A stretch of 64,000 bases of DNA from Darksidea phi (Eukaryota > Ascomycota > Dothideomycetes > Pleosporales > Lentitheciaceae), in NCBI GenBank assembly GCA_030770425.1, contig JASJFT010000160.1:1-64000 (forward strand), written 5' to 3'. Below, piece after piece: positions 23,401-38,600 of this stretch; positions within the stretch are counted from its first letter, which is position 1; each line of letters begins with the position of its first letter. The notes beneath the pieces were generated by a model that had not been told where the DNA came from, did no database searches, and saw only the letters and a program-made list of their open reading frames with translations. The position numbers were made by a program, and so were the translations under genes.

Positions 23401-25695
23401 ATAACTCTTACTACTCGCTCTACTCTAAGGGCTAAATCTTAAGTCTAATATATATATAAGATTCTTAATTACTTATTAGATCTAAATAATAATAATACTC
23501 TATAAGCGCGTAACTCTAGTATTAATATAATAAATATTATATTAGAATAACGATAATATATAATACTATTAATATATAATACTATAAGAATAAGAGAAAG
23601 AGAAAGAGATAGAAGAGGAGTAAATTTAGTCCTCTTTACCTACTATAGAGTCTTCGCTATTACTATAGACCTAAGTATATTAAATAAGCTTAGTACTACT
23701 CTATTAAAAATATATCTATACTAGAATATTATATCTAATTCTCTAAAATACTATAAGGACCTTTAAAATTATCTATATAGTAACTAGTTTCGAGAAGTAA
23801 TATAGAAGGAAATAAATAGCTACTAAAAGAAAGGGTATTTTAAGCTTATAGAAGTAATATTATATATAATAGATATAAAAGTCCTACCTTTTATATAAAT
23901 ATATACCTATAAGTTTAATAAAAATAGCTTCTTTAATAAAACTAAAGTAAGACTAGTTATACGGGGAGATCTATAAACTTAATAGAATAATATATATACT
24001 ACTATATTAGCTACTAAAACCTTTAGAGCTTTAATAGCTTTAACTACTTAATTCGAACTACTTATATATTAATATAATACTATAAATACTTTTCTAAATA
24101 CTAAAATTTCTTAATAACTATATTATAATATCCTAGAAGGATTCTTAAAGTAATATAAATTACTATTACTACTACGTCGAGTATTATATAGACTAAAGGA
24201 AGTACTATTACTCTAGTATTAAGATCTATTTATAACCCTTACTTAGCTAGGACTAAGAAGGATACCGAATATATCGTATCTATATAGTAATAAAAGTCTA
24301 ATTATCTTTTTCTATATAGATAATATTATAGTCTTAGTTTATCTAAGGAATAAGACTATTTATAAGAAATTTAAGAGAAGACTATTAGAATACTATAAGT
24401 TTTATTTAATAGGTTAACTTAACTAGTTTCTTAGTATATATATACTACGAGATATAAAGTAAGACTATATATAGTTTATTTAAGACTTATTTATCGATAA
24501 AATTACTATAAAGTTTAACCTTAAGGAAGGCTTAAATAGCTTTTCTTAAATACTAATAATTAAAACCTACCTCGAACCTTTTATTAGACTAGTAGAAGAA
24601 TTAGTTATTAAAATATATTAATAACTAGTCGGATTAATAGCCTATATTATAGTAATTACGAGAGCTAATATCTTAAAAACTTATTTAACCCTCTCTATAT
24701 ATCTAATAAGGGCTAGCTCTTAGTATATTAATACTACTCGTTATACTTAAAGATTTATTATAGGAACTTAATATCTAGTAATAAAAGCTTTAGCTTATAT
24801 ATCTACTTATTAAGCCTTCTTTATAGGTAAAGAATAAGAATTAGGTACTAAATCTATATTCTATAGTATATTAGATATATTATTCGCCGATAATCCTATT
24901 ATAAGAATAAGCTTAAATAGATTTCTCTTTAAGCTATTTAGAATACCTATTAATTAAAAGGTAATAAAGTAACGAATAGTTTCTAAATTAATTACTAAAA
25001 CTAAACTATACTTACTCTTACGAACGACGTCTAATATAATCTAGTAGAATAATCTATTCGAATAATTAAGCTTTAAGACTAATATTAAATCTATTATCTA
25101 TTATAATAACGTCTAAACGGTTAGAATAGTTACTAAAGCTACTAAAAAGCTTTAATCTAAACTTAAATATATCGATATTTATTAGCTATAGCTCCGATAA
25201 TCTATAGAGTAGGAAGAAATAATCGTTAAATAGATTCCTACTACTAAAATATTAGCTAATAGGCTAACTAAGATACTCTTAAGATAGAAGTACGAAGCTT
25301 TTATATATTAACTTAGGCTAGAAGATATCTCTAAGTAATTATATTCTTACTTTACTTAATATAAGATTAATTAACTAGCTAGTATTAATCCTAAGTAGTC
25401 TTAAGTAGAATAGCTTCTATTTAGTCTACTACTAAGGTAGACTTTTATCCTAACTAGCTACTCTACTTCTATCTAATCTACTACTAAGGCGAGCTTTAAT
25501 CCTAAGTAGCTATTTACTAATACCCCTTTTAAGCGCCTTATTTTATTCTATTTATACGCTTATCTTATTCGATTTACTTATCTATTTACTATTCTAAGAG
25601 GCCCTATATACTCTTATTTACTCCTTTTAAGTAGTATATCTATTTCTTTAAACTATTAAATCTTATAAAAATATAGATAGTATAGTAGGCTTAAA

Positions 25696-25951
25696 TATTA
25701 TAGTAATTTTAGTATAAATTACTATAGTACGTAGTCTCTAAAAGTAAAAGCTCTATTTTCTATAAGTTAAAAAAGACGGTATTTTATATATAGAAACGAC
25801 CTCTAATTATACCTTAATACTAATACTACTAGACTCTATTAGACTCTATTAGATTACGAGATTTAGTAAATAGCTACTAGTACTAAACTAATTCTTACGT
25901 TTAGTAAAATCTCTAATTATACTTAGTTTCTAAGCCGTTTACTCCGCGATA
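25696..25951 (-). repeat. Left (3') LTR of element C
   Basis: 256 bp, TATTATAG to CCGCGATA on the plus strand, identical in length to 29933-30188. Confidence 0.9.
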
Positions 25952-28900
25952 TACCCCCTTAGCTTAGAGGTACTTATAGCCCTTAAAGCTAACCTATTTA
26001 ATTAGACTTTTAATATCGATAAGATCTAATTATCTTATAAACTATATATACTTTTACTTTAGGAGGATCTTAGTAAATCTATTAGTAGGTATCTTAGTAG
26101 TTAGTAGCTATTATATATTAAGCTAGCTATAAGTAATCTTCTATTAAATTTAGCTCTAATAGATATTAACGTATTTAAGCTTAGTATTAAGAAAAGCTAT
26201 TAGAATATTATATTACTTTAACTCTAGGCTAAATTAATTGGTAATTACGAGTAGAGTATAAAATAAGTAAGTAGCTAGTATAGTAGTATAGGTATTACTA
26301 TATAACTATTATAGGTCGCCTTAAATTATAATCTAGATCTTAAACTTTAAGAGGTAGCTATTTATATCGATTTTATAGATAAATATCTATATTAGTAGTA
26401 GTATCTTTATATTAGTATTAGTAGCTCGAAGTAAGATCTTTATAAAGTATCCTTTTATCTATACTAAGTAATATTCTATATTAATAGTAGCTCGAAACTA
26501 ATTATTATATAGATAATTACTTAGCTACTAAAAGTTCTTTAGAGACTTAGGTAACTATAATTAGTAAATCTTATATTCTAGATTCTATCTTACCGTTATA
26601 ATAAAGCTATATAGATAGTTATATATAGTATTATCGATATTTATATAGAATAGTAGATATACTTAATAATATAGGTTATATAAGTAAGCTAATCGTACTA
26701 AGTATCCTTTTAGAATAATATTAGACTTATTAAGATTAAGATTTCGTCTTCTTAAAGTATTATTTTTAGTTTAATTAGAATTATATCTAGGTATCTTTAT
26801 TACGCTAAGTTCTCGTAATAAGTTTATTAGTTAATTTTATTATATTAAAGCGTTATTTAAAGGCGTTATAACGTTATCTAAAGAGTTTTTAGAGTTCTCT
26901 TCTTAATTAGAACTAGTATAGGCCGAATTAGAATTAGCGCGAGCTAAAGGTATTAGTAAAAGTAGTTTTTTATAGAACTTAGTATTCTTCTTAATAATCT
27001 TATTTTACTATATTTAGCTATCTTACTATTTCTTACCCCCTACCTACGTATTAGTCGGAGAAGTAGGTATAGTCGTTTTACTCGTTATTAATTAACGTAG
27101 TATTAGTAGATTATTAATACTAATTTTCTTAGGATACTAAATATTAGGTATATTAAGTAGCTCGACGATTTTCTTAATAACTAACTCTTTAATATAGCCT
27201 TCTAGGTCCTTAAAGAAGCTACCTAAGTTAAATATAACGTTACGAGTTCGAATTATCTAGTTCTTTATTAGTAACTAGATATAATAGATATTCGTCGAAT
27301 TATAACTAATAAGATAATCTATTAGTATTCTACTCTCGAGTTTATTAACTTTCTTAAGCTATCTATTTAGTACGTAAGCTTTATAGCTAATAGAATATAT
27401 ATAAATAACTTAAGACTTCTTACTCTAGATAAGCTTATATAATATTTTCTAATTTAGCTTCTCTAGCGGCGTTCTATTAAGAATATACGCCGCTATTAGA
27501 AATAATTCGTTTAATAATAATTTAGATAGGTTAGTCTAAAGTCGTAATACTTTCGCGTATATAACTAATATTACTTTAGTATATTTAATACCCCTATTCT
27601 ATTTATTTATATAGGACGCTTACTTTTTATATATAATACCTAGATTATTATAGATCTATTTAAATAGGTTAGATAAGATACTAAATTCTTACTTACTATT
27701 AATTTAAACTTTAATAATATTATATTTAAATTAATATTATATCTTATATAGGGTTCGTATAATTTAACGATTAATAATAGACTTTAAATAACTAGAAAAC
27801 GTTTCTACTTTATACTACTTAGTATATTAATTAATACTATAGCCTCCGTATTTATCTCTATTAAGATACTCTTCTTCTATTAATAGAAGTTAAACGATAT
27901 TTATCGATATATATTTAAACGGCCGTATTATATAGTCTTTCTATTAATAATATAAGATTTATTTTATAAGCTTTATTTTAATATATATCTTATATAGCTT
28001 TTAATTATTAATTCTATTAATAACGATCTTATAGACGGTATCCGTTAGGTAAGCTATTATTCTCTAGCTAGGGTATTCCTATATTAGATAAGCGACTTAA
28101 TTACTAATCTATTATATAGACTTTAGGGTATATAATTTCTAATAGCTAGTTATAAATAATAATAATAGCTTAATATACGACCTTTATATAATATTAGTAT
28201 TAACTAGCTAGTAGCTATTCGAATACTCGAGTAGAGTAAGTATATTACTCTAATTCTTATAATATAATACGTCGCGTTCTAAGTCGAAATAAATATTAAT
28301 AGTACGATATCTTTCTAGTCCTATTATACTAGTAATAAAGCTAGAAACTAGGGTAATATATATTAATTAGATCTCTATTATACTATTATAAGAAGTATAG
28401 ATTTTAAGTATTATTAAGCCCTAAGCTTTAACTTTTATAGCTCTAGTACTAGTATTAATATATTTATAAGCTATAGCGTCGTACTCTTATTTCTAGTTAA
28501 TCTATAGATCTAAGTTAATAACGTACGTATTCGAACTTAAATCTAATATCTAGTAATTATAGAGATACTTATTTCGTATAGTATTTTAATCTTTAGTAAG
28601 TACTACTAGATTACCTATTAGTATAGCTATATTATCGATTATATAGACTATATAAGTTAAGAGTTCTAATAGATAAGTCTTATTATTAAAGCTAAATAGT
28701 ATTATAGGAGTAGACTAAGCTATCTTCTATTTAATATAGTCTATCGAACGCTTAATAGCCTTATTAATATAAGCTTTAAGTATTAAATTAGTCTCTAGGG
28801 CTTTATCGACTCGGCGTCTAATCTTAATACTTATAGTATAGTTCTTAGAATATTTTTTTACTAAAGGATTAAGTATAAAGTAGTTAACCTACTAGTATAC

Positions 28901-29932
28901 TCGTCTATAGAGATATATCTTTAGGGTCCTATTATTTTCTTTACTCTAGTTATTATTATTATTATTATTAGAGCTATTACTATTATTCGTATTAGTAATA
29001 GTAAGTTAAGTAGTAGCTATAGTATTATATCTAGTTATTATAGCTAATTTAACTACCTTTAGAAACGACTTAAACTTAGTAATATAGTATTATAACGACT
29101 ATACTTCTACTCTATTATACTAAGTCTTTAGAATATTTTAGAGAGCTAAGATATTATACTTAGTATTAAACGCGTAGTATACTTTCGCGAAGTCCTCCTA
29201 TATATAAGGTATTTTAATATTAGGAAAACTAATAGTCTTATACTTATTCGTAATTTTAATCTAGCTATATAGCTAGTTAGCTAACTTCTTACTATATAAG
29301 GGCGTCTATAGTTATCTATATTTAGCTCTAAGTTCCTAATATTATAAGGTATCTATAGGTATAATATACCTCTTTAGTATCTTAAGTCGATTCTATAGAT
29401 CTTCCTCGTTCTATATTAAATATAGGTTTATTACTACGATTATTTTACTAATCTCTAAGTTAATTATTCTTAGGCCTTTCTCTAGTTATTTATAGTCCTT
29501 CTTCTCTTCTTAATATTAGATAAGCTCGACTCTATATAATATTCGATTATTAGATAATAGTTAAGCTATATTAATAGCGCTAGCTTTATACGCTATAAGT
29601 AAGGGTTTTATTAACTTCTTAATATTCGGTACTATTTTAAGATTAGGGTTATAGTATTTCTAAACTTTATATTATTCGATCTTATCCTTAAGAATAAATA
29701 GCTATTTATACTAGTCGCTCTAAGTTTTAAGAATAATAATAATATACGTTACTATAGGATTTTCTTTAGTATTTATTATTAATAATAATAGCTCTCTAAG
29801 CGTCGAGGAGTTTCTAGTAATAATAAGAATAATAGTAAAAGTATTAGCTCTTTATATATTAATTAATATTAATAATAAGAACGATAAGTTATTATTATTT
29901 AAAAGTAATTAGTTACGATCTAGGCTTATAAC

Positions 29933-30188
29933 TATTATAGTTATTTTAATATAAATTACTATAGTATATAGTCTCTAAAAGTAAAAGTTCTATTTTCTAT
30001 AAGTTAAAAAAAATAGTATTTTATATATAGAAACGACCTCTAACTATATCTTAATACTAATACTACTAGACTCTATTAGACTCTATTAGATTATAAGATT
30101 TAGTAAATAGCCGCTAGTACTAGGCTAATTCTTATATCTAGCGAAATCTCTAATTATACTTAGTCCCTAAGCTATTTACTCCGCGATA
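29933..30188 (-). repeat. Right (5') LTR of element C
   Basis: 256 bp, mate of 25696-25951. The most visible differences are transitions. Confidence 0.9.
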
Positions 30189-30527
30189 TTAAAGCTTATA
30201 CTAATACCTTTGGATATACTATATATTCTAAACTATTATTATAAATTAATTTATAGATAACCTCTCTAAATACTATAACTTTAGAAATTTATATAGAGAA
30301 GTAGGAAGGTCTAGAATAGAGGATCTTATTTTTATACGAGTTTAATTCCTATATAGAATACTATCTTTTTACTTTCTTTTTAATTATTACTTCTAATTCG
30401 TTAGAACTAGGGGGGTAGAGAAGCGTTAAACGAACCCCCTCCTAATTACTTATACTCTTTTTACCTATCTTTTTATTACTTCTTAATATTTTATACCCTT
30501 TTACTATTCTTTTAGAATAGAGGGGTA

Positions 30528-30688
30528 TATTAGACTAGCTTATATACTAGGTTAACTTATATAACTACTTCTAGCTATTATATTATATTCTATTCTATAT
30601 AAGCTACTTTTATATAGAGCTATTATAATTAACTATAGTTCTTACTTCTTTCTCTTATAATAATTTACCCTAATTCCTTACTATAATA
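30528..30688 (+). repeat. 3' LTR of element B
   Basis: 161 bp, preceded by the polypurine tract and followed by the duplicated CCTTA that re-enters D's LTR. Confidence 0.9.
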
Positions 30689-30693
30689 CCTTA

Positions 30694-30949
30694 GAATTAA
30701 GTATAATTAACTAGGAGTTATAATAGCTAAGATAGCCTTCTAATTAACTAATAGTAGAATTAGTATATTAAAGCTATTCTAAGATAATACTATAAGGGTA
30801 TAAGAATAGGGGGTTCTTATACCTAAATAGAGCTTAGTATACTAAATAAGCTAACTAACTATTAGACTAATCCTTAGGATTACCTAATCTACTAACTAAA
30901 ATAGAAAATAGGTAAAATAACTAGGTTATCTAGGAAATAGACTATAATA
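30694..30949 (-). repeat. Left LTR of element D, second part
   Basis: 256 bp that, with 20239-20250, rebuild the 268-bp LTR. It was split by insertion of B. Confidence 0.9.
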
Positions 30950-32386
30950 TTATCTTTCTTCTAGAATAAGACCTTATTCTTAAGGGTCTAATAAATAAAT
31001 AATTAAGAAAAAATACTTTTTAGAGAGAGAGAAGAGGGGAAGAGTAAAGAGAGTAGGTAGATACCTATATCTATTACTTTCTACTTAAAAAACGATTTAA
31101 CTAGTACTCTTTAGATTATTCTTAAAGTATATTAATATTATATAGTCCTATATATATCTATTTATTTTACTATATAAATTAATATTTAAAAAAAAAAATT
31201 TTAATATATATATTATATAATACGCTTAGTATATCTAAAGAATATTATAGAATATATAAGAGAATATTAATAACTTAATTTTCTATATTACCTAGAAGTT
31301 ATATATATATAGTTCTATTAGAAAGTAAGACTTACTTCTTTTATATTTTTACCTATAGTAAAGTAAGACTATAGAGGAATACTTTAAACTTAGAGGTAGT
31401 TATTATAGACTTTAGATATTATACTACCTATTTTAATAGACTATAAAGAAGAGATATTCTAAGCTTAGAAGTAATTATTATAAGCTTTAAATATTATACT
31501 ATTTATTTTAGTAGACTATAAAGAATAGGGGTCTATACTTAGTACTAGTAATTTTTCTAGATTTCTATCTTAACTAGTACCTTATCTTTTAACTAGAGGC
31601 TAAGGAACTTATCTTATAATATAGCTTTTAGCTACTAGACTAGTCGTTTAGATAGATCTAGCTTATTAAAATACTTATTATAAAACTCTTTTACTTTTTA
31701 GACTATATTTATAAAATTACTTACTAGGTAATAGATTAGATCTAGGTTATAACCTATCTATTCTATTTAATAGTAGAGCTTATTATAAACGATCTAGTTA
31801 TTAAGAATATAAACTACTAGCTACTTAGAATACCTATTTACTTTTATAACTAGTTCTTTAAAGAGTACTTAACTAAATAATAGATCTTATATAGCTTTAT
31901 ATAATCTATTTATATAGAAAATATTATATATCTTTATATAAGAGGATAACTAGACTATATAGAAGCTATATCTTTAGTTAATAATAAGATAAAATCTATA
32001 TATCTACTAGTCTAATTTTAGACTTAGTCTTAAGATAATAAATTTTTTAGATATAATATAGACTTAATCTTCTATATTAAAATTTAAAAGATAGTATTTC
32101 TTATTAGTTTATTAGCTCTAAGCTTTCTAAACTATTATAATATTAACTTAGACGTAATTATAAACCTATTAGATTATATTAGCTTAGATTTTTATAAACT
32201 CTTAAACTACTTATATAGTTATATTATTTAGTAATTTAGAAAGTTTATAAATATATTCTTATTAATTCTAATAGTAATAGATCTTATAACTAAATTTAAT
32301 CTTAAATAGAAAAAATCCTATTATATTATATAAAAGAATTATCTAAGTCTAGTCTATACTAGATAGAAAATCGGACTAGTTATTCT

Positions 32387-32654
32387 TATAAGACCCTAGG
32401 ACTAAGTATAATTAACTAGAAGTTATAATAGCTAAGGTAGCCTTCTAATTAACTAATAGTAGAATCGGTATATTAAAGCTATTCTAAGATAGCGCTATAA
32501 GGATATAAAAATAGAGAGTTCTTATACCCGAATAGGACTTAGCGCGCTAAATAAACTAACTAACTATTAGGCTAATCCTCGGGATTACCTAATCTACTAA
32601 CTAAAATAGGAAATAAGTAAAATAACTAGATTATCTAGGAAACGAGCCGTAATA
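32387..32654 (-). repeat. Left (3') LTR of element E
   Basis: 268 bp, TATAAGACCC to GAGCCGTAATA. Confidence 0.92.
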
Positions 32655-35600
32655 TTATCTCTCTTCTAAAATAAGGCCTTATCCTTAAGGGCCTAGTAAA
32701 CGAATAATTAAGAAAAAACGCTTTTAGAGGAAGAAGGGAAGGAAAGGTAGAGGAGGTAGATAGGTACCTATATCTATTACTCTCTACTCGAAAAATAATT
32801 TAATTAATATCCTCTAGATTATTCTTAAAGTATATTAATATTATATAGTCCTACGTATATCTACTTATTTTACTATATAAATTATCGTCTAAAAAATATT
32901 TTTTTAATATATATACTATATAACGCGCTTAGTATATCTAAAGGATATTATAGAATATATAAGAGGACGCTAGTAATTTAGTTTTTTATATTATTTAAAA
33001 GTTATATATATATAACCCTACTAAAAGATAAGGTTTACTCCTTCTATATTTCTATTTATAGTAAAGCGAGGCTACGGGGGGGTACTCTAAGCTTAGAAGT
33101 AGTTACTATAGGCTCTAGGTATTATACTATCTATTTTAATAGGCTATAAAGAGGAGATATTCTAAACCTAGGGGTAATTACCCTAAGCTCTAAGTATTAT
33201 ACTACTTATTTCGGCGGGCTATAAAGGGTAGGGGTCTATACTTAGTATCGACGATTTTTCTAGATTCCTATCTTAACTAGCGCCTTATCTTCTAACTAGG
33301 GGCTAAGGAACTTATCTTATAGCGCGGCTTCTAGCTACTAAACTAGCCGTTTAGATAGGTTTAGCTTATTAAAGTACTTATTATAGAACTCTTTTACTTT
33401 TTAAACTATATTTATAAAATTACTTACTAAGTAATAAATTAGGTCTAGATCGTAGCCTATCTATTCTATTTAATAGTAGAGCTTACTATAAACGATTCGG
33501 CTATTAAGAATATAGACTACTAACTATTTAGGATACCCGTTTACTTCTATAACTAGCTCTTTAAGAAGTACTTAACTAAATAATAGATCTTATATAGCTT
33601 TATATAATCTATTTATATAGAAGATATTATATATCTTTATATAAAAGGGTAACTAGACTATATAAAAGCTATATCTTTAGCTAATAATAAGATAAGATTT
33701 ATATATTTACTAGTCTAATTTTAGACTTAGTCTTAAGATAGTAAATCCCTTAGGTATAATATAGACTTAATCTCCTATATTAAAATCTAGGAGACGGTAT
33801 TTTTTATTAACTTATTAGCTCTAGGCTTTCTAAACTACTATAATATTAGCTTAAGTATAGTCGCGAACCTATTAGACTATATTAACTTAGATTTTTACGA
33901 ATTCTTAAACTACCTATATAGTTATATCGTCCGATAATTTAAAGGATTTATAAATATATTCTTATTAATCTTAGTAGTAATAAGTCTTATAGCTAAATTC
34001 GATCTTAAATAGGAAAAATCCTATTATATTATATAGAAGAATTACCTAGACTTAGTCTATATTAGGTAGAAGGTCGAACTAGTTATCCTAATAGAAGTTT
34101 ATAAAGAAGTATAATTATTAGTTTAACTATTAATTAAAAACTTCCGTATTACTATTAGTCTATAGGTAGTAGACTATAGATAATAACTAGTTAATTTTTA
34201 TAAGTCTATATAATTCTTTTATAAAGTCTAATATAAACTATAGACCTTAATCTAAGACTATAGTACGTAGGGGACTAAAGACTTACTATATATATATATA
34301 ATAAAGAGTAGCTATATCTTTAATAGTAGTAGTTTTAAAGTAAAATAATAAGAAAGTATATTTTAATAATTTATATATTACTATAAATATATTATTATAT
34401 TCCTTATAGTTCTTTAAAAAGTTTTTAAAGTCTATAAAGATATCTTTCTATATCCTTTTAGGTATAGGGAGTAATTTAAGAAGACCTAAAGTCTTATCTT
34501 AAGATTTATAACTCTATTAGTACTACTTATAATTTCTTATATAATATTTTATATTCTTATTTATTATACCCTAATAGTATAGATCTCTTAGAAGTCTAAT
34601 AGTTTTCTTTATATCTAGATAAGTAGTAATCTATATAATATATACTACCTAGATAAAATAGGTCTTAAGGAACTCTACTTTAGATACTACTAACTTCTCT
34701 TTTTAGAGAAGAAGCCTAGATAGGGTTAGAAATAGATACTTATATCCTTAATAGACTAATTCTTACTCTAATTCGAGTATAATATATATATAATTTTTAT
34801 AAAGTATATAATTAAGAAGTAAATAAGAATAAGCTTTAGTTTTATACTCGAGATCCTAGATATTAATAGTAGTTATTAAGATAGCTATTATAGCGGAGAT
34901 CTATTTAGAGGAGATAAAAATATAAGTCCTAATAGCTTTATCTTTTTTCTTTTAAGTTTTTAACTTCTTTTATTTTCGAAAGAGGATATTTATAATAATA
35001 TTAGTAGTCCTAAAGTAATAATAAATAGTATAGTAATAATCTATAAGCTTCTCGGCCTAATAAATCTATTATAAAATTAATTCGTACTTAGTCGAGAAAT
35101 ACTCTAATATCTAATAATTAGTAATAACTTAAAAGGGTTTATTTAATTATAATCTTATAAGCTAAGTCTTTTATTTATTTAAATCCCTTATAACTACGAG
35201 TATCTCTTTATTATAGATCTTATAGTTTATTTCTATAAACTTTATTATCTTCGTAAAGTAGACTATAGGTTATTAAGTTCTATTATCTTAAAGCTATATA
35301 AAGATATCTACTAAAACGTTATTATTTACGTCGGTTTCTATATAGGTCCTATAATAGAATAAGTAATATCTTATAATAACGTCTAAATATAATAATATCT
35401 TATTTTTCTTAAATATAACTTACTCTTTAGGCCTAAAGGTACGAAATTTTCCCTTTTATAGTAGTTAGGTAAGCGGGTAGATTATATAATCGTAGTTTTT
35501 TAGCTACTTATAGTAGTAGTTATAGAAGCCTAGATAAGCTTATAGCCCTTTTAGGGTTATAGATTTCTTCTAGTCTCTAATAATTATTATCTTATTAAGG

Positions 35601-38600
35601 TCTATATAAATCCCTTTAATATTAATAATAAAATTTAAAAACTTTACCTTAGTAATTATAAACTTACTCTTTTTAATATTAATCTATAGTCTAGTCTTCT
35701 TAAGCTTATTTAGGATTTTACTTATATATTTCTCGTACTTAAGAGGGTCTTCTAAGTAGATTAAAATATTATTTATATAAATAGTATAGATCTTATTAAT
35801 TTTATTCTTAAGTACTTAATTAATATAGCGCTAAAAGGTTACTAGTCTATTATATAGTTTAAAAGATAGAATATAATATTTATAATTCTTATATTATATT
35901 TTAAAAGTTATAAGATCTTTTATATTAAGATTTAATCTAATATAATAAAAGATTTAACGTACGTCTAGCTTAGTAAAAACTTTTACTTTAAAGAGTTATA
36001 TTAGTATCTTCTTAATTAAGAGAATAGCTATAATATCTTTCTTTATAACTATATTAATTTTTCGATAGTTAATATAGAATCTCTACCCCTCTTCTAGCTT
36101 CTTAGTAAATAGGACGGGTAAGATAAAGTTAGTATTATTAATTATAATAAAGCTCTTTTTTAGGTACTCTTCTAAGTAAGCTTTTAATAACTTTAGGTAT
36201 TTAAGAGATATATTATAAAGTAGACTTATACTAAGCTTACTTATATTATCTTTAAGAGTAATTTTATAGTTAATACTCTTTCTTTTAAAAGGTAGCTTAT
36301 CTAAGTCGACCTTAAAGAAGTAGTCTAGAGTAGTTTCTATATAACCTTTATAAGGAAGCTTTTTTATTATTATATCTTATATATTCTATTTTATTAAGTC
36401 TTCTACTAAGTCTTTTAATTATCTATTTTTAATTAATAAGTTAACTTTATATAGACTAGTAGCTTTTAGTATAACTTCTTTCTTATCTATAAGCTTCTAT
36501 ATCTTAGAAGATTTAAGAAAATATATATTAAACTTATTACTAATAGCCTACCCTAGTAGATCGTTAGAAATAGATATTACTTTTTTTTTCTTTTTATTAT
36601 TTTTTCGATAATTTTATTAGCTTTTTTTAAATTTAGTATCTTTTAAACTACTATTAGTATTATTATTTATATTTCTTTATATTTTCTTAGAAGTAGTTTA
36701 CTAGTTCTTTATTATCTATAATAGGATTTTAGTAGACTTATAGACCTCCTTTTAGGAGATTATAAGAGCTTTAATAGGAATCTTTAAACTAAGTATTAGA
36801 TTCTTTTTAAGTAAATAGACCTTCTTCTATACTTTAACTTATTAATTAATTAGATTATTATAATATAAAGTATTATTCTAGTATTTTAACTCTAGCTTTA
36901 AATCCGGCTTTTCTATAATAATTAGGTTATATTTTATCTACTTTAGAGTATTATCTAGCTAGTATAAAGTCTAATTATAATAGTTAATTAAGAACTAAAT
37001 TTACTTAAAGAATTTTCTTTTAAGTATTATATTATAGTACCTAAGCTTATAAAAGAGAAACTAAATAGATATATTCTTTTCCTAGATTAATAAATTAGCT
37101 TAAATAGTTATATTAACTAAGTAATTATATTTCTTATTAAATCTATTAAGAAGGATTAGTTTCTTTAGTTAATAGAAGATAGGTTTTAGCTTTTTCTTTA
37201 CTATCTTTAAATATTTAGAGTAGATTAATAGGTATATACTAGTACTACTATCTACTAATTCCCTTAGTTATATAGCTAGGCTATTTACTATAAGTTAAAT
37301 AGAAAGTATAAATAATTTCGAATTAATAAGCTATAATATCTTAATAAGCCGTTAATAATTAAGAGATTTAATTACTCCTATATAGACTACTAGGGAGGAG
37401 CTCTTTCTTAATAGCTTTTATTTTTTAATACTATAAAGAAGATATTAGAGTTATACTTTAAACTACTTTTCTCTTTATATAAAGAGTCTAAGTAAGCTCC
37501 TTTCTTAAAATTATTAAAAAAGATAGTATTAACTTCTACTTTTACGGTATTCTATATTACTTTATATATAATATAGTTAAGGTAGTTTTACTATTTATTT
37601 CTTTTCTTATAATTAAAGTAATAGTTTTACTTTTTATACTTCTTAAAAGAGTAGTTATAAAGCTTAAGGGTATTTTTAAAATAAATAGACTTCTTTTCTA
37701 ACTTATTAAAGAAGGGCCTACTTATAGTCGGCTACTTTCTCTTAAAGATAATTAATTAGTTACTTTAGGCGAGCCGGGCCTTTTAGTACTAGTTATTCTT
37801 AAGTAGTATCTTATTAATTAAAGTTATATATTTATAGAGCTTACTAAAGATAGAATTACTATTATTAAATAGATTTATCTTATTTCTTAACTTAAAGTAA
37901 AGCTTATCTACGAATTCTTCGTTCTATTAGTAGTAAGGTAGATAGATCTCTATTACTAGGCGCTTAAAATTCTTAATAAAGTTATTAACTTTACTAAATA
38001 TATTTATATATAGTTAGTAAAATTTAACTTTTACCTTCTTCTTTATATAGAGGTCTTTATAATATTTCTTAATATATTTTAGTAGATCTATATTAGATAT
38101 AAAGTCTACTTCTTCTTTTCTAGAATTTAATTATATTCGAATATAGTCTTTTACTAGGCCTACTAGTCGGGATATAATATAGACTTAATAGATTTTAGCT
38201 ATTTACTAGAGGGTTTCTTATATATACTAGTCCTTATTAATAATAAGTTTCTATTCTATATTATAGAGCTAGTTCTTTAGCTTAGACTCTCTATTATTTT
38301 TAAATAAGACGGGGTTAAGGTAGAATATAGTCTTCTAGAAGTTAAAGATTTATAGGAATTTACTTTAATAGTTTTTTATAATATTCTTCTCTTAAATAAG
38401 AATCTATATTTCGTTACCTAAGGTAATAGTTACGAATCCTAATAAGACTAATAGAGATCTTATAGAAAGGGCGCTAGGGTAGAGAGTAGAAGTATTTTCT
38501 ATTTTCTCTATAGTAAAGAGTAATATATTTAAATCTAATAGATACTTATAATAGTTCTTATTAAATAGAGAAGTCTATATTAAATCTAGAAATATAATTA

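Larger units (their letters stand above)
25696..30188 (-). mobile_element. Ty1/Copia element C, nested in B, pol shortened
   Basis: 4493 bp with 256-bp LTRs and a perfect target-site duplication TTAAA (25691-25695, 30189-30193). It is minus-strand. A purine tract (AAGGGGG in reverse at about 25953-25960) abuts the left LTR, and GTTATAAGCCTAG follows the right LTR exactly as in B. Degraded minus-strand translation shows a protease-like region with LDLSSN at about 28552-28519, an integrase C-terminal catalytic region (AAYILNRTP) near 27500, and the Copia reverse-transcriptase motif AFLN at 26197-26177. Only about 220 bp separate AFLN from the polypurine tract. The Y-V-D-D core and RNase H, normally more than 1 kb, appear deleted. 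Confidence 0.85.
20251..30688 (+). mobile_element. Ty1/Copia element B, interrupted by C
   Basis: The LTRs are 161 bp each and the target-site duplication CCTTA (20246-20250, 30689-30693) lies within D's left LTR. Without C the element is about 5.94 kb. It is plus-strand. GTTATAAGCC follows the 5' LTR as the primer-binding region, and a purine tract ending AGAGGGGTA precedes the 3' LTR. Copia reverse transcriptase is recognisable in degraded translation: an AFLN-like motif near 24090 and Y-I-D-N at 24313-24324 for Y-V-D-D. The RNase H tail pattern (LA-x-x-LTK) near 25250-25290 marks the end of pol. Stops from TGG and CAG codons occur throughout, so it is dead. Confidence 0.9.

Noticed and set aside
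28620..28660. A Y-I-I-D-N reading on the minus strand of element C as a reverse-transcriptase core.
   Set aside because: It has one residue too many and lies upstream of the protease motif, so it belongs to the gag-side region.
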